DNA of 64,000 nt from assembly GCA_024510845.1 (NCBI GenBank), contig JANEMA010000003.1, positions 18,102-82,101 on the forward strand, written 5' to 3'. Origin of the DNA: Gammaproteobacteria bacterium (GTDB lineage Bacteria > Pseudomonadota > Gammaproteobacteria > Chromatiales > Chromatiaceae). Below, in pieces: positions 34,860 through 47,730 of this stretch. The translations under genes were made by a program, and so were the position numbers. How positions within the stretch are numbered: the first letter of the stretch is position 1; each line of letters opens with the position of its first letter. Below the pieces are notes generated by a model, which searched no databases, was not told where the DNA came from, and was given only the letters and a program-made list of their open reading frames with translations.

Positions 34860-36139
34860 CAGAAGGGCATCCAGTGTTGCACGGTGTCCACGGCCTGGCG
34901 CCAGAGTCCCCCCTCGGGAATCTCGTGCAGGGCCACCAGTGGCACCTCGGCGATGGTTTTGCCCTCCAGTTCGACGATGACTTCGCCGAGTTTCTGTCCC
35001 TTGTGTACCGGTGCCCGGATGTCGGGCTCGATCTCGCTGCGTGCACTCAGCCTGTCGTACTGGCGGCGGGGGATGGTGACATACAGGTCTTCTACCAGGC
35101 CCAGCGGGATCTTCTCCTGTTCACCCATCCATACTCGTGCCTCGGTCAGGCGGTTTCCCCCGGCATACAGGCGATGGGTCTCGAAGAAGCGAAAGCCGTA
35201 ATTGAGCAGTATCCGGCTGGTCTTGATGCGCGCTCTGTCGCTGGGGGTGCCCATCACCACCGAGATCAGTCGCATGTCGTCACGCCTGGCCGAGGCCACG
35301 AGGCAGTAGCCGGCAGATTTCGTGTGTCCGGTCTTGACTCCGTCCACCGACGGATCACGCCATAGCAGGCGGTTGCGGTTGTATTGGCGGATCTTGTTGT
35401 AGGTGAATTTTTTCTGCGAGTACAGATTGTAGTACTCCGGGTAGTTGCGAATGGTGGCGATGGTCACCCGGGCGATGTCGTGGGGCGTGGTGTAGTGGTC
35501 GGGATGCGGCAGGCCGGTGGCATTGGCGAAATGAGTGCTCTGCATACCCAGCCGCGCGGCATGTTCATTCATCAGTTTGGCGAAGGTATCCTCGCTGCCG
35601 GCGATGTATTCGGCCAGGGCAACAGCTGCGTCGTTGCCAGACTGGATGATCAGGCCCTTGAGCAGGTCGGCGATCGACACCCGGCTGTTGACCTTGATGA
35701 ACATGCGCGAGCCTTCGGTCTTCCAGGCCTTCTTGCTGACGGTCACCAGGTCGTCGGGTTTGAGTGTGCCGTGTGCCAGTTCTTCGAACACCACGTGCGC
35801 GGTCATGATTTTGGTCAAACTGGCCGGTTCCATGCGTTGACTGGCGTTTTTTTCTGCCAGGATCCGTCCGCTGTGCATGTCCAGCAGCAGATAGCCGGCG
35901 GCGTCGATGTCGGGTGGTGTGGGCACCAGAGTCGCGCTGGCGAAGGGAGCGAGGCAGAACAGGATGAGGGGAACGACCAAGGCAACCCCAACCGATCTTT
36001 CACCCAGAGCAGCCCGGATTTCCGGGCGTCCATCCACTGTGTTACGTCGATGCCCATTGTGTTGGCGTGCCTTGTGTTTGAACGTCCAGAAGCCCGCTGA
36101 GCGTGGCTTTGACCGGGATTGTCTTGGTCGGTGCTTCAT
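34859..36139 (-). CDS. dacC: D-alanyl-D-alanine carboxypeptidase (PBP5/6 family)
   Basis: EPASLTKIMTAHVVFEEL (SxxK), SGNDAAVALAEYIAG (SxN), VDGVKTGHTKSAGYC (KTG); start codon uncertain. Confidence 0.93.
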   Translation of the reverse strand: MKHRPRQSRSKPRSAGFWTFKHKARQHNGHRRNTVDGRPEIRAALGERSVGVALVVPLILFCLAPFASATLVPTPPDIDAAGYLLLDMHSGRILAEKNASQRMEPASLTKIMTAHVVFEELAHGTLKPDDLVTVSKKAWKTEGSRMFIKVNSRVSIADLLKGLIIQSGNDAAVALAEYIAGSEDTFAKLMNEHAARLGMQSTHFANATGLPHPDHYTTPHDIARVTIATIRNYPEYYNLYSQKKFTYNKIRQYNRNRLLWRDPSVDGVKTGHTKSAGYCLVASARRDDMRLISVVMGTPSDRARIKTSRILLNYGFRFFETHRLYAGGNRLTEARVWMGEQEKIPLGLVEDLYVTIPRRQYDRLSARSEIEPDIRAPVHKGQKLGEVIVELEGKTIAEVPLVALHEIPEGGLWRQAVDTVQHWMPF

Positions 36140-36245
36140 ATCGGTGACAAAGTCCTCATCTGGGGGTGGGATGATTGCTTGGATGCCGCGGATCGCCACG
36201 GGTTCTGCGAGCCGCCATCTTACACCCGGCTCGTTGCCTAGGGCA

Positions 36246-37031
36246 TCAGCGAATCTGTATTCGGCTGTCGTGGATGTGCAGGCGCTCTAGGGTCGCGGTG
36301 ACCTGGTCGGCGATCTCAATCGAGGTCAGGGGGCCGATCTGCACCCGATGTACTTGGCCATGCCGCGAGGTTGAATGCTGTATGCGTACTTCGTGCTGTA
36401 ACAGCTGGCTCAGGCGGGTAGCCAGATGTTCGGCATTGCGGCGCACGCCAAAGGCCCCCACCTGGATGTAGATGTGGGGCGTATGGTCGGGTGCGCCGTT
36501 CGGACGTCGGGTGCTGTGTTCCGGGTGTCGCGGGTCGATGGCTGTGACTTCCACCAGCGAGGTTCCCTTGCCGAGCATACCGGTCTTGCTGGCCGCGGCA
36601 TAGGACAGGTCGATGATACGGTTGTCGTGGAAGGGGCCGCGGTCATTGACGCGAACCACTACGCTGCGGCCGTTCTCGAGATTGGTCACCCGCACGTAGC
36701 TGGGTAGTGGCAGGGTCCGGTGCGCGGCGGTCATGGCATACATGTCGTAGCGTTCGCCCGAGGCCGTCCGTCGTCCGTGAAACTTGTTGCCGTACCATGA
36801 GGCGATTCCACGCTCGCGGTAGCCGACGGCGCTGTGCAGGGGCCGATAGGTGTGGCCTGCCACGGTGTAGGGACGCATGTTGGCTCGGCGATAGGGCTCG
36901 ACGCGTGGCACGGCATCCGGTACGTGACTGAAGTCGGGGTATCCTGGTGGGGCGCTGTCGCGTTGTGCTCCGCCATCGCCGCATCCGGCGAGCACCAGGA
37001 TCAGCAGGGCGAGGAGCAGACGGTGAGTCAT
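36246..37031 (-). CDS. rlpA: RlpA-family septal ring lytic transglycosylase with SPOR domain
   Basis: Lipobox LAGCG; GIASWYGNKFHGRRTASGERYDMYAMTAAHRTLPLPSYVRVTNL; C-terminal SPOR. Confidence 0.95.
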   Translation of the reverse strand: MTHRLLLALLILVLAGCGDGGAQRDSAPPGYPDFSHVPDAVPRVEPYRRANMRPYTVAGHTYRPLHSAVGYRERGIASWYGNKFHGRRTASGERYDMYAMTAAHRTLPLPSYVRVTNLENGRSVVVRVNDRGPFHDNRIIDLSYAAASKTGMLGKGTSLVEVTAIDPRHPEHSTRRPNGAPDHTPHIYIQVGAFGVRRNAEHLATRLSQLLQHEVRIQHSTSRHGQVHRVQIGPLTSIEIADQVTATLERLHIHDSRIQIR

Positions 37032-38008
37032 TGCGTCTTTCGGTCGTGCAGGTGGCGTAGGGCGTCGGCCAGTTGGAACACGGCCATGGCGTACAGCGGG
37101 CTGTGGTTGTAACGGGTGATGACGTGGAAGTTGTCCAGTGTCAGCCAGTACTCGGTGCGCTCGCCGTCGTGCAGGGCCAGCAGTGTGGCGGGGAGTTCGT
37201 CGGGCAGGTGACGGGTGAGATGAACACCCGCGTCACGCAGGCTGCCTACGGTGGTGTACGACTTGTACCTCCGCTTGATGACGGCTTGCAGCGAGGCGTC
37301 GACACCCTGGACACGCCGGGTGACAGGCTGGCCGCGTTGCCAGCCGTGGCGGGCGAAGTAGTTGCCCACGCTGCCGATCACGTCGGTGTCGTTCTCCCAG
37401 ATGTTGCGCCGGTCGTCGCCATCGAAGTCTACCGCGTAGCTGCGAAAGCTCGAGGGAATGAACTGTGGCTTGCCCATGGCCCCGGCATAGGAGCCGAGCA
37501 ATGCGGTGGGATCGGCATTTTCCTCGCGTGCGAGCAGCAGGAATTCGCGCAGCTCGCTGCGAAAGAAGGCCGCGCGCGGCGGGTAGTGGAAGCCCAGGGT
37601 GGTCAGGGCGTCGAGCACGCGGTAATGTCCGGCATGCCGACCGTAGCGGGTCTCCACGCCGATGATGGCAACGATGATCTCTGGCGGTACGCCGTATCGC
37701 TCTTCGGTGCGCGCCAGGGCCTCGGCGTTGTCGTGCCAGTAGCGCAGGCCGCCGCGGATGCGCCCGCGGGTGAGAAAGATCTTGCGGTACTGGCCCCAGT
37801 CGAGGCGTTTCTCGGCAGGGCGTGCGATAGCATCGAGAATGGATTGTCGAACCTTGGCCTGTTCGAGCAGGTGGCTGAGTGCCTGGGCGTCGAAACCGTA
37901 GCGTGTCGTCATCTCGGTGATGAATTCCTGTTGCAGTCTGCCGGGGTCGGCAACGCCTGCCGCCAGGGTGGGCAGCAGCAGGATCAGGCTCAGCAGGCAC
38001 GGTTTCAT
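37028..38008 (-). CDS. mltB: Membrane-bound lytic murein transglycosylase B
   Basis: MKPCLLSLILLLPTLAAG..; IIVAIIGVETRYGRHAGHYRVLDALTTLGF, SYAGAMGKPQFIPSSF. Confidence 0.96.
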   Translation of the reverse strand: MKPCLLSLILLLPTLAAGVADPGRLQQEFITEMTTRYGFDAQALSHLLEQAKVRQSILDAIARPAEKRLDWGQYRKIFLTRGRIRGGLRYWHDNAEALARTEERYGVPPEIIVAIIGVETRYGRHAGHYRVLDALTTLGFHYPPRAAFFRSELREFLLLAREENADPTALLGSYAGAMGKPQFIPSSFRSYAVDFDGDDRRNIWENDTDVIGSVGNYFARHGWQRGQPVTRRVQGVDASLQAVIKRRYKSYTTVGSLRDAGVHLTRHLPDELPATLLALHDGERTEYWLTLDNFHVITRYNHSPLYAMAVFQLADALRHLHDRKTQ

Positions 38009-39144
38009 CTCGGCAACAGCTTGCGGTGGGTGTGGATGGACATGAGCATACCGAAGCCGGCCATCAGGGTCACCAGCGAAGTGCCGCCGTAGCTGATCAG
38101 TGGCAGCGGAACCCCGACTACTGGCAGCAGGCCCGAGACCATGCCGATATTGACGGACAGGTAGACGAAGAACACCAGGGTGAGGGTGCCACCGAGCAGA
38201 CGGCCGTAGGTGTCCTGGGCACGGCTTGCGATATACAGCCCGCGCAGGATGACGAACAGGTACAGCGCCAGCAGCATGGTGACGCCGACCAGGCCGAGTT
38301 CCTCGGCAAGCACGGCGAAGATGAAGTCGGTATGACGCTCGGGCAGGAAGTCGAGCTGCGACTGAGCACCGGCCAGCCAGCCCTTGCCCCAGATGCCCCC
38401 CGAGCCGATGGCAATCTTGGATTGAATGATGTGATAACCGGCGCCGAGTGGGTCCTGTTCCGGGTCGAGGAAGGTGAGTATGCGCTGTTTCTGGTAGTCG
38501 TGCATGAAGTGCCAGAGTACCGGAGTGGCCACGGCTGCCGCGCCCAGAAGGCCGAAGATCAGGCGCCAGGAGATACCCGCCAGGAACAGCACGAAGCCCC
38601 CGGCGCTGGCCACCAGCAGCGCGGTGCCCAGGTCGGGCTGGCGGGCGATCAGCAGTACTGGCACCATCATTATCAGCGCAGAGAGGAGCAGATGCTGCCA
38701 GGTGGGGGGATGCGGCTTGTCGGTCAGGTACCAAGCCAGCGTCATGGGCACGGCCAGCTTGACCATTTCGGAGGGTTGGAAGCGGATAAGATCCAGGTCG
38801 AGCCAGCGCTGCGCGCCTTTGCCGACGTCGCCGATCAGAAGCACCAGTACCAGCATCAGTGTGCCGACCAGGTACAGCCAGGGACTCCAGCGCATGAGCT
38901 GTTCCTGGCGTACCTGGGCGATGCCGATCATCACCGTGAAGGCGAGGCCGAAGCGCATGAGCTGGTGTTCCACCTGGCCCATGTCCTGGCCGCTGGCGGA
39001 ATACAGCACCAGCAGGCCATAGCTGCTGAGCGCCAGCAGACCGAGCAGCAGAGGCAAGTCGAGATGGAAGCGCGCCAGCAGGCCCCGTTGGCGGGTAGGG
39101 TCGGTGGGTGTGAGATCGCCGATATCGGTCGGGTGCAGGTTCAT
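38005..39144 (-). CDS. rodA: Rod shape-determining protein RodA
   Basis: FtsW/RodA SEDS family; GKGAQRWLDLDLIRFQPSEMVKLAVPM, PLISYGGTSL. Confidence 0.97.
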   Translation of the reverse strand: MNLHPTDIGDLTPTDPTRQRGLLARFHLDLPLLLGLLALSSYGLLVLYSASGQDMGQVEHQLMRFGLAFTVMIGIAQVRQEQLMRWSPWLYLVGTLMLVLVLLIGDVGKGAQRWLDLDLIRFQPSEMVKLAVPMTLAWYLTDKPHPPTWQHLLLSALIMMVPVLLIARQPDLGTALLVASAGGFVLFLAGISWRLIFGLLGAAAVATPVLWHFMHDYQKQRILTFLDPEQDPLGAGYHIIQSKIAIGSGGIWGKGWLAGAQSQLDFLPERHTDFIFAVLAEELGLVGVTMLLALYLFVILRGLYIASRAQDTYGRLLGGTLTLVFFVYLSVNIGMVSGLLPVVGVPLPLISYGGTSLVTLMAGFGMLMSIHTHRKLLPR

Positions 39145-41006
39145 GAATCGTCGTTTCCGTGGTTGGATCCGGGGCCGTAGATGCGCGGCAGCAGCCAAGC
39201 GTCCATCAGCTTGCGTGCTACCGGGGCGGCGGTGGCTCCGCCGTGGCCCCCGTTCTCGACCACCACCGCGACGGCGATCTGCGGGTCGTCGGCGGGTGCG
39301 TAGCCGATGAACAGCGCGTGGTCGCGGAGTTTGTGAGCAACGTTCTTTTCGTTGTACTCGTCTTCCTGACTGACGGTGAAAACCTGGGCAGTACCGGTTT
39401 TGCCTGCAATGGCGTAGAGCTTGGTACGAATGCGTCGTGCGGTGCCGCGTAGCCCCTCGACGACATGGCGCATGGCACGCCGCACGTTGTCCCAGTTGGC
39501 TTGAGATGCTATGGGGACGCTGGTTTCCCTCGGTAGGATGGGGTGGCGCTTGCCGTTGCCCCGGTTCTGCAGGTAATCCACCACGTGCGGGGTCATCAGG
39601 TGGCCGTTGTTGGCGATGGCGGCGGTGGCGATGGCCAGCTGCAGGGGGGTGGTCAGAAAATACCCCTGGCCGATGCCGGCGATGACGGTTTCGCCCGGGT
39701 GCCAGGGTTGGTGCCGGGTGCGGCGTTTCCAGTCGCGTGAAGGCAGGATGCCACGTGACTCGCCATCCATGTCCACGCCACTGCGGCGGCCAAAGCCGAA
39801 CTGGCCGAGATAGTCGCTCATGGTGTCGATGCCCAGGTTGAAGGCCAGCTTGTAGTAGTACACGTCACACGACTGGGTGATGGCTGCATCGATGTCCATG
39901 GAGCCATGCCCGCCTTTTTTCCAGTCGCGGTACTTGTGTTCGTGTCCCGGCAGCTGGAAGGAGCCAGGGCAGTAGTAGCTGGTGTCGTAGCGGATCACGC
40001 CGGCCTCCAGGCCGGCCAGACCGATGAAGGGTTTGATCGTGGAGCCTGGCGGGTACTGGCCGCGCAGGGCACGGTTGTAGAGCGGTCGGTAGCGGTCGGT
40101 CTGCAAGGTCATGTAGGCGTGTCGACTGATGCCCTCCACGAACAGGTTGGGGTCGTAGCCCGGCTTGCTGACCAGTGCGAGGATGCCACCGCTGTGTGGG
40201 TCGATGGCCACCACCGCGCCGTTGTGGTCACCCAGGGCCTCCAGCGCGATCTGCTGCAGGTCGATGTCCAGGTGTAGGTGCAGGTCCTGCCCGGGTTGTG
40301 GTGGGGTTTCATCGAGGATGCGCACCACTCGTCCCGACGAGTTCACCTCAACCTGCTGGACGCCAATCGCTCCGTGCAGTGTGGCCTCGTAGCTTTTTTC
40401 GATACCGGTCTTGCCGATGTGGTTGGTGCCGGTATAGTTGGAGGTGTCGATGGTTTTGATATCACGGCTGCTGATGCGTCCCACATAACCCAGAAGGTGT
40501 GAGGTAACCTCGGCAAAGGGATAGTGGCGCAGTAGTTTGGCCTTGATCTCGACGCCAGGGAACTGGTGACGCACCACAGCGAAGCGTGCGGTTTCCTCGA
40601 TGTCGAGGTTGACGCGGATGGGAATACTGTCGAAGCGCCGTTTGTGTCGGCGCAGGTGGTTGAAGCGTTCTCGGTCGTCGGCATCGAGGGTGATGTAGTG
40701 CGAAAGTCGTTCCAGGGTGGCATCGATGTCCTTTACCTGTTCTGGTACCAGTTCCAGGTTGTAGGCGGGCCGGTTCTGCGCCAGCAGAACGCCGTTGCGG
40801 TCGAAGATCAGGCCGCGGGTGGGCGCGAGTGTGATCAGCTTGATCCGGTTGTCCTTGGACAGGGTGGTGAAGTGCTGGTGTTCGATCACCTGCAGTTGCA
40901 CCAGGCGGGCGCTCAGGCCCAGCAGGGCCAGCATGATCAGTAGGGCGGCAATGATGACGCGTCCGAGAAAGTTCTGTTCCTCGCGGATGTGGTCCTTGAT
41001 CCGCAT
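39141..41006 (-). CDS. mrdA: Penicillin-binding protein 2
   Basis: PPGSTIKPFIGLAGLE, AIAGKTGTAQVF, GHGGATAAPVARKLMDAWL. Confidence 0.97.
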   Translation of the reverse strand: MRIKDHIREEQNFLGRVIIAALLIMLALLGLSARLVQLQVIEHQHFTTLSKDNRIKLITLAPTRGLIFDRNGVLLAQNRPAYNLELVPEQVKDIDATLERLSHYITLDADDRERFNHLRRHKRRFDSIPIRVNLDIEETARFAVVRHQFPGVEIKAKLLRHYPFAEVTSHLLGYVGRISSRDIKTIDTSNYTGTNHIGKTGIEKSYEATLHGAIGVQQVEVNSSGRVVRILDETPPQPGQDLHLHLDIDLQQIALEALGDHNGAVVAIDPHSGGILALVSKPGYDPNLFVEGISRHAYMTLQTDRYRPLYNRALRGQYPPGSTIKPFIGLAGLEAGVIRYDTSYYCPGSFQLPGHEHKYRDWKKGGHGSMDIDAAITQSCDVYYYKLAFNLGIDTMSDYLGQFGFGRRSGVDMDGESRGILPSRDWKRRTRHQPWHPGETVIAGIGQGYFLTTPLQLAIATAAIANNGHLMTPHVVDYLQNRGNGKRHPILPRETSVPIASQANWDNVRRAMRHVVEGLRGTARRIRTKLYAIAGKTGTAQVFTVSQEDEYNEKNVAHKLRDHALFIGYAPADDPQIAVAVVVENGGHGGATAAPVARKLMDAWLLPRIYGPGSNHGNDDS

Positions 41007-41010
41007 GGTC

Positions 41011-41486
41011 TCAGGTCACCTTGAATTGGCGATGGACGTTGTGCAGGATCACGAATACCCAGGGCCACAGCAGGGCGCTCACCAGAGGAATGGTCCAGTA
41101 GCGCAGTGCCGCAGGAGCGGCGGCAGTGGCCGCCGTTACCCAGAGCGACAGCATGTGTTCCATGACCAGAAGAACCAGTATCGCGAAGGTTTGTTGCCAC
41201 AGTGGAAAGATGCGGATCCGCGTATGCAGTTGTACCGAGAGATAGGCCACCAGCGACAGTCCCAGTGCATGCTGTCCCAACAGTGTGTTGGTGAGCACGT
41301 CGAGCAGCAGGCCCAGGACGAAGCCGGTACCCACACTGATGCGGTGCGGTAAGGCCAGGCACCAGTAGATCAACACCAGCACTGCCCACTGTGGGCGAAA
41401 TGCGCGTGCCCACTCCGGCAGAGGCAGGATCATCAGCAGCAGGGCCATGCCCAGTGACGTCCAGACCACGCTGATGCTGCGTCCGT

Positions 41487-41490
<4 letters not shown>
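41011..41490 (-). CDS. mreD: Rod shape-determining protein MreD
   Basis: Small multi-TM protein at the mreD position: LVLIYWCLALPHRISVGTGFVLGLLLDVLTNTLLGQHALGLSLVAYLS. Confidence 0.93.
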
Positions 41491-43473
<1,983 letters not shown>

Positions 43474-43708
43474 TCATCCAGTGGCAAATCCGTGCCCGGG
43501 CGGCAAGTTCGGATTTGATGTTGGTCGAGCAGCCCTTTGGCCGCGATTCATGTGAACTAATCTAACAAGTGCCCGCGGCTGGAGGCAAGCGGGCATGTTC
43601 CGCTTCCGGGCGGCTGTGCGTCGATTGTGGTGGCCTGTCGCCGGCTGGCCGGAGCCGGGGCGGATGTGGTAATTTCCCGCCTTCTCCGAGCTGTTCCAAG
43701 GCAGATCC

Positions 43709-43996
43709 ATGTCCCTGAGTTCCGACGACGTCCACAAGATCGCCCACCTGGCCCGCTTGGCGGTGAGTGACGAGGAGGCCGAGGCGCTGTGCCGCGACCT
43801 GTCCAACATCCTCGGCCTGGTCGAGCAGATGGCGGCGGTGGACACCTCGGCCATCGAGCCCATGGCCCATCCGCTGGCCATGCATCAGCGCCTGCGCCCC
43901 GACGAGGTCACCGAGAGCGACCGGCGTGACCTCTACCTGCGCAATGCCCCGGCGGCCGAGAATGGCCTGTTCCTGGTGCCGTGCGTGATCGAGTGA
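43709..43996 (+). CDS. gatC: Glutamyl/aspartyl-tRNA(Gln/Asn) amidotransferase subunit C
   Basis: [41 protein letters not shown]. Confidence 0.97.
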   Translation: MSLSSDDVHKIAHLARLAVSDEEAEALCRDLSNILGLVEQMAAVDTSAIEPMAHPLAMHQRLRPDEVTESDRRDLYLRNAPAAENGLFLVPCVIE

Positions 43997-44010
43997 GGCG
44001 GGAGCGAGGC

Positions 44011-45465
44011 ATGCACCACAAGACCTTGGCCGAATTGTCCGCCGGGCTGGCCGCCGGCGAATTCTCCAGTGTCGAGCTGACGCGGCATTTTCTCGAGCGC
44101 ATCCGCGCCCATGACGAGCGCCTCAACAGCTTCATCACCGTCACCGAGGAGCAGGCGCTGGCTGCCGCCGAGGCCGTCGATGCGCGCCGTGCCGCCGGTG
44201 AGGCCGGCCCGCTGACCGGTATCCCGCTGGCGCACAAGGACATCTTCTGCACCTTGGATGTGCGCACCAGCTGTGGCTCGCGCATGCTCGACAATTTCGT
44301 CTCGCCCTATGACGCCACCGTGGTCGAGCGGCTGGCCGCCGCCGGCATGGTGATGCTGGGCAAGACCAACATGGACGAGTTCGCCATGGGCTCGTCGAAC
44401 GAGACCAGTTGCTACGGCCCGGTGCACAACCCCTGGGACACCGAGCGGGTGCCGGGCGGTTCCTCGGGCGGCTCGGCCGCAGCGGTGGCTGCCCGGCTCA
44501 CCCCGGTGGCCACCGGTACCGACACCGGCGGTTCCATCCGCCAGCCTGCTGCGCTCACCGGCATTACCGGGCTCAAGCCCACCTACGGCCGCTGTTCGCG
44601 CTGGGGCATGATCGCCTTTGCCTCCTCGCTGGATCAGGCCGGCCCCATGGCGCGCACTGCCGAAGACTGCGCCCTGCTGCTGTCGGGGATGGCTGGTTTC
44701 GACCCGCGCGACTCCACCAGTGCCGAGCGCCCGGTGGACGACTACCTGGCTGCGCTGGACCGCCCCCTCGACGGTCTGAAGGTCGGCCTGGTGCGTGAGT
44801 TCATGGCGCAGGATGGTCTGCACTCCGGCGTGGCCGCGGCCACCGAGGCGGTGCTCGAGGAACTGAAGCGCCAGGGTGCCGAGGTGGTCGAGGTGAGCCT
44901 GCCGCATGCGCATCTCTCGGTGCCAGCCTACTACGTGGTGGCACCGGCGGAATGTTCGTCCAACCTGTCGCGCTTCGATGGCGTACGCTTCGGTCCTCGC
45001 TGCGAGGATCCGAAGGACCTCGAGGACCTGTACAAGCGATCGCGCTCCGAGGGTTTCGGCGCCGAGGTCAAGCGGCGCATCCTGATCGGTGCCTACGCGC
45101 TGTCTGCCGGCTACTACGATGCCTATTACCTGAAGGCGCAGCAGGTGCGGCAGCTGATCGCGCAGGATTTCCGCGTCGCCTTCGAACAGGTGGACTTGAT
45201 CGTCAGCCCCACCACACCGGACGTGGCCTTCCCGCTGGGCGCCAAGACCGATGACCCGGTGGCCATGTACCTGCAGGACATCTACACCATCGCGGTCAAC
45301 CTCGCCGGGTTGCCGGCCATCTCCATCCCCGCGCCGGCCGCCGACGGTCTGCCCACCGGTTTCCAGATGATCGGCAACCACTTCGACGAAGCCTGCCTGC
45401 TCAACGTGGCGCACCGCCTCCAGCAGGCGACCGACTGGCACCGGCACGCCCCGGAGGGATTCTGA
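44011..45465 (+). CDS. gatA: Glutamyl/aspartyl-tRNA amidotransferase subunit A
   Basis: [32 protein letters not shown] amidase signature. Confidence 0.98.
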   Translation: MHHKTLAELSAGLAAGEFSSVELTRHFLERIRAHDERLNSFITVTEEQALAAAEAVDARRAAGEAGPLTGIPLAHKDIFCTLDVRTSCGSRMLDNFVSPYDATVVERLAAAGMVMLGKTNMDEFAMGSSNETSCYGPVHNPWDTERVPGGSSGGSAAAVAARLTPVATGTDTGGSIRQPAALTGITGLKPTYGRCSRWGMIAFASSLDQAGPMARTAEDCALLLSGMAGFDPRDSTSAERPVDDYLAALDRPLDGLKVGLVREFMAQDGLHSGVAAATEAVLEELKRQGAEVVEVSLPHAHLSVPAYYVVAPAECSSNLSRFDGVRFGPRCEDPKDLEDLYKRSRSEGFGAEVKRRILIGAYALSAGYYDAYYLKAQQVRQLIAQDFRVAFEQVDLIVSPTTPDVAFPLGAKTDDPVAMYLQDIYTIAVNLAGLPAISIPAPAADGLPTGFQMIGNHFDEACLLNVAHRLQQATDWHRHAPEGF

Positions 45466-45466
45466 G

Positions 45467-46912
45467 ATGCAATGGGAAGTCGTCATCGGTCTGGAGATCC
45501 ACACCCAGCTGGCCACCCGTTCCAAGATCTTCTCGGGTTCGTCCACCGCCTTCGGCGCCGGGCCCAACACCCAGGCCTCGCTGATCGACCTGGGCATGCC
45601 CGGCACCCTGCCGGTGCTGAACCGGCGCGCGGTGGAGTACGCCGTGCGCTTCGCGAAGGCCATCGGTGCCGAGCTGGGCGAGCGCTCGGTGTTCGCGCGC
45701 AAGAACTACTTCTACCCCGATCTGCCCAAGGGCTACCAGATCAGCCAGTTCGAGCTGCCCATCGTCGGTCGTGGCCAGGTGGAGATCGTGCTCGATGATG
45801 ACGGCGTGAAGACGGTCGGTGTGACCCGTGCCCACCTCGAGGAAGACGCTGGCAAGTCGCTGCACGAGGATTTCCACGGCATGACCGGCATCGACCTCAA
45901 CCGCGCCGGCACCCCGCTGCTCGAGATCGTCTCCGAGCCGGACATGCGCTCGGCGAAGGAGGCGGTGGCCTATGCACGCAAGATCCACCAGATCGTCACC
46001 TGGCTGGGTATCTGCGATGGCAACATGCAGGAGGGCAGTTTCCGCTGCGACGCCAACGTTTCGGTACGCCCGTTGGGCAAGGAGAAGCTGGGTACCCGTA
46101 CCGAGCTGAAGAACATCAACTCCTTCCGCTTCCTCGAGCGCGCCATCGACTACGAGATCGAGCGTCAGATCGACATCCTCGAGGACGGTGGCCGGATCGT
46201 GCAGGAGACGCGGCTGTACGACGCCGAGCGCGACGAGACCCGCTCCATGCGTTCCAAGGAAGAGGCCAACGACTACCGCTATTTCCCCGATCCCGACCTG
46301 CTGCCGGTGGTGCTGGACGAGGCCTTCATCGAGGAAGCCACCCGCGACATGCCCGAACTGCCGGACGCACGTCGCGCGCGTTTCCAGGAACAGCACGGCT
46401 TGTCGGCCTACGATGCGAACGCGCTCACCGCCACCCGCGCCCAGGCCAATTACTACGAGGCCGTGGTGGCCGCCTGTGGTGATGCCAAGCTGGCCGCCAA
46501 CTGGGTGATGGGGGAGCTGGCCGGCGCGCTCAACAAGGCCGGCTGCGGCATCGAGGATTGCCCAGTCCCGGCTCCGGCGCTGGGCGGGCTGCTGGCGCGC
46601 ATCCTCGATGACACTATCTCGGGCAAGATTGCCAAGCAGGTCTTCGAGGCCATGTGGGCCGGCGAGGGGGATGCCGACAGGGTGATCGATGCCAGGGGCC
46701 TCAAGCAGATCACCGACGCCGGGGCCATCGAGGCGCTGGTGGACGAGGTGATCGCCGCCAACCCGCAGCAGGTGGAGAACTACCGCAATGCCGATCCGGC
46801 CAAGCGCCCGAAGATGATCGGCTTCTTCGTCGGCCAGGTGATGAAGAAATCGCAAGGCAAGGCCAATCCGCAGCAGGTCAATGCGTTGCTGCGCGAGAAA
46901 CTGGGCGGCTGA
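45467..46912 (+). CDS. gatB: Aspartyl/glutamyl-tRNA amidotransferase subunit B
   Basis: [25 protein letters not shown]-terminal GatB/Yqey domain. Confidence 0.98.
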   Translation: MQWEVVIGLEIHTQLATRSKIFSGSSTAFGAGPNTQASLIDLGMPGTLPVLNRRAVEYAVRFAKAIGAELGERSVFARKNYFYPDLPKGYQISQFELPIVGRGQVEIVLDDDGVKTVGVTRAHLEEDAGKSLHEDFHGMTGIDLNRAGTPLLEIVSEPDMRSAKEAVAYARKIHQIVTWLGICDGNMQEGSFRCDANVSVRPLGKEKLGTRTELKNINSFRFLERAIDYEIERQIDILEDGGRIVQETRLYDAERDETRSMRSKEEANDYRYFPDPDLLPVVLDEAFIEEATRDMPELPDARRARFQEQHGLSAYDANALTATRAQANYYEAVVAACGDAKLAANWVMGELAGALNKAGCGIEDCPVPAPALGGLLARILDDTISGKIAKQVFEAMWAGEGDADRVIDARGLKQITDAGAIEALVDEVIAANPQQVENYRNADPAKRPKMIGFFVGQVMKKSQGKANPQQVNALLREKLGG

Positions 46913-46923
46913 GAAGGCTTTGC

Positions 46924-47127
46924 TCAGGCGGTGTTGGGCACGCCCTGTGCGATCATGTCCACCAGCCAGCTGGCCACGTCGTCTGTCAGAACGTTTGTCT
47001 TGTTGCGAATCTTCAAAAACTGCTTGATGCTGCAGTCGCTGGCGTATTTCTCGGATAGTTGTTCGTCGATCTGGTCGGCGGCCCGACCGAGGGTCCGTCG
47101 GCAGAAAGCCCGTGGCTTGCCCGACAG
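46924..47127 (-). other. 67-codon open extension in frame directly after the methyltransferase TGA stop
   Basis: LSGKPRAFCRRTLGRAADQIDEQLSEKYASDCSIKQFLKIRNKTNVLTDDVASWLVDMIAQGVPNTA*; same frame as the upstream ORF, no ATG in its first half. Confidence 0.45.
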
Positions 47128-47730
47128 TCAGCGTTTCTCAGCCATCGCCACGGTGTACTGCCGGCCCTGTTTGACCTTGGTGTGGTTGCCGAAGACCTCG
47201 CCGAAGGCCCGTTCGATAAAGCGTCGGAGGCCGCTGATCACCACCACGTAGCAGCGGCCACCTGGCTCAAGGCGATCGCGGATATCGTGGAAGAACAGGT
47301 AATAGTGTTCCTTGTTGGTTTTGGCCGGCAGATTGGTGGCAGCCAAGGTAAAGTGCCGGTCGGCCGGAACATGATGCAGGCCGTTGCTGAGCATGGCCTC
47401 GGCATTGCCGATGCCGTTGCGCCGCAGGTTTGCGTTGGCGTAGTCGACGGCGACGAAGTCCTTGTCCACCATCAGGCAGTGTCCTTGGGGGGCGTTTTGC
47501 GCAATCGCCATGCCGATGGGACCGTAACCACAGCCGAGATCGATGGCCTGCTCGTCCGGATGGACGGTCATGTGCCGCAGCAGCAGGTGGGTGCCTTCGT
47601 CGATGTCCCGGGGCGAGAACAGACCCCAGGTGGTGTGGAACACGAATTGGTGTTCCATCAGTCTGTCTTCGAAGATGATGTCCTGGCGCAGGCGGTTGAG
47701 ATCAAGTGGAGCGCGAGGTGGTTTTGACAT
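47128..47730 (-). CDS. Class I SAM-dependent methyltransferase (RsmC-like)
   Basis: AIDLGCGYGPIGMAIAQNAPQGHCLMVDKDFVAVDYANANLRRNGIGNAEAMLSNG; NLPAKTNKEHYYLFF. Confidence 0.88.
   Translation of the reverse strand: MSKPPRAPLDLNRLRQDIIFEDRLMEHQFVFHTTWGLFSPRDIDEGTHLLLRHMTVHPDEQAIDLGCGYGPIGMAIAQNAPQGHCLMVDKDFVAVDYANANLRRNGIGNAEAMLSNGLHHVPADRHFTLAATNLPAKTNKEHYYLFFHDIRDRLEPGGRCYVVVISGLRRFIERAFGEVFGNHTKVKQGRQYTVAMAEKR

Noticed and set aside
38026-39180. 384-aa open frame antisense to rodA
   Set aside because: Gln/His/Glu-rich antisense frame; rodA on the minus strand is clear.
43569-43595. TGCCCGC...GCGGGCA hairpin between mreB and gatC as a terminator
   Set aside because: 12-nt or longer loop and no U-tract on either strand; not convincing, and lies between divergent genes.
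43933-45702. 589-aa open frame antisense to gatA
   Set aside because: Antisense artefact of GC-rich codon bias; gatA is unambiguous.
45401-46855. 484-aa open frame antisense to gatB
   Set aside because: Antisense artefact; gatB is unambiguous.
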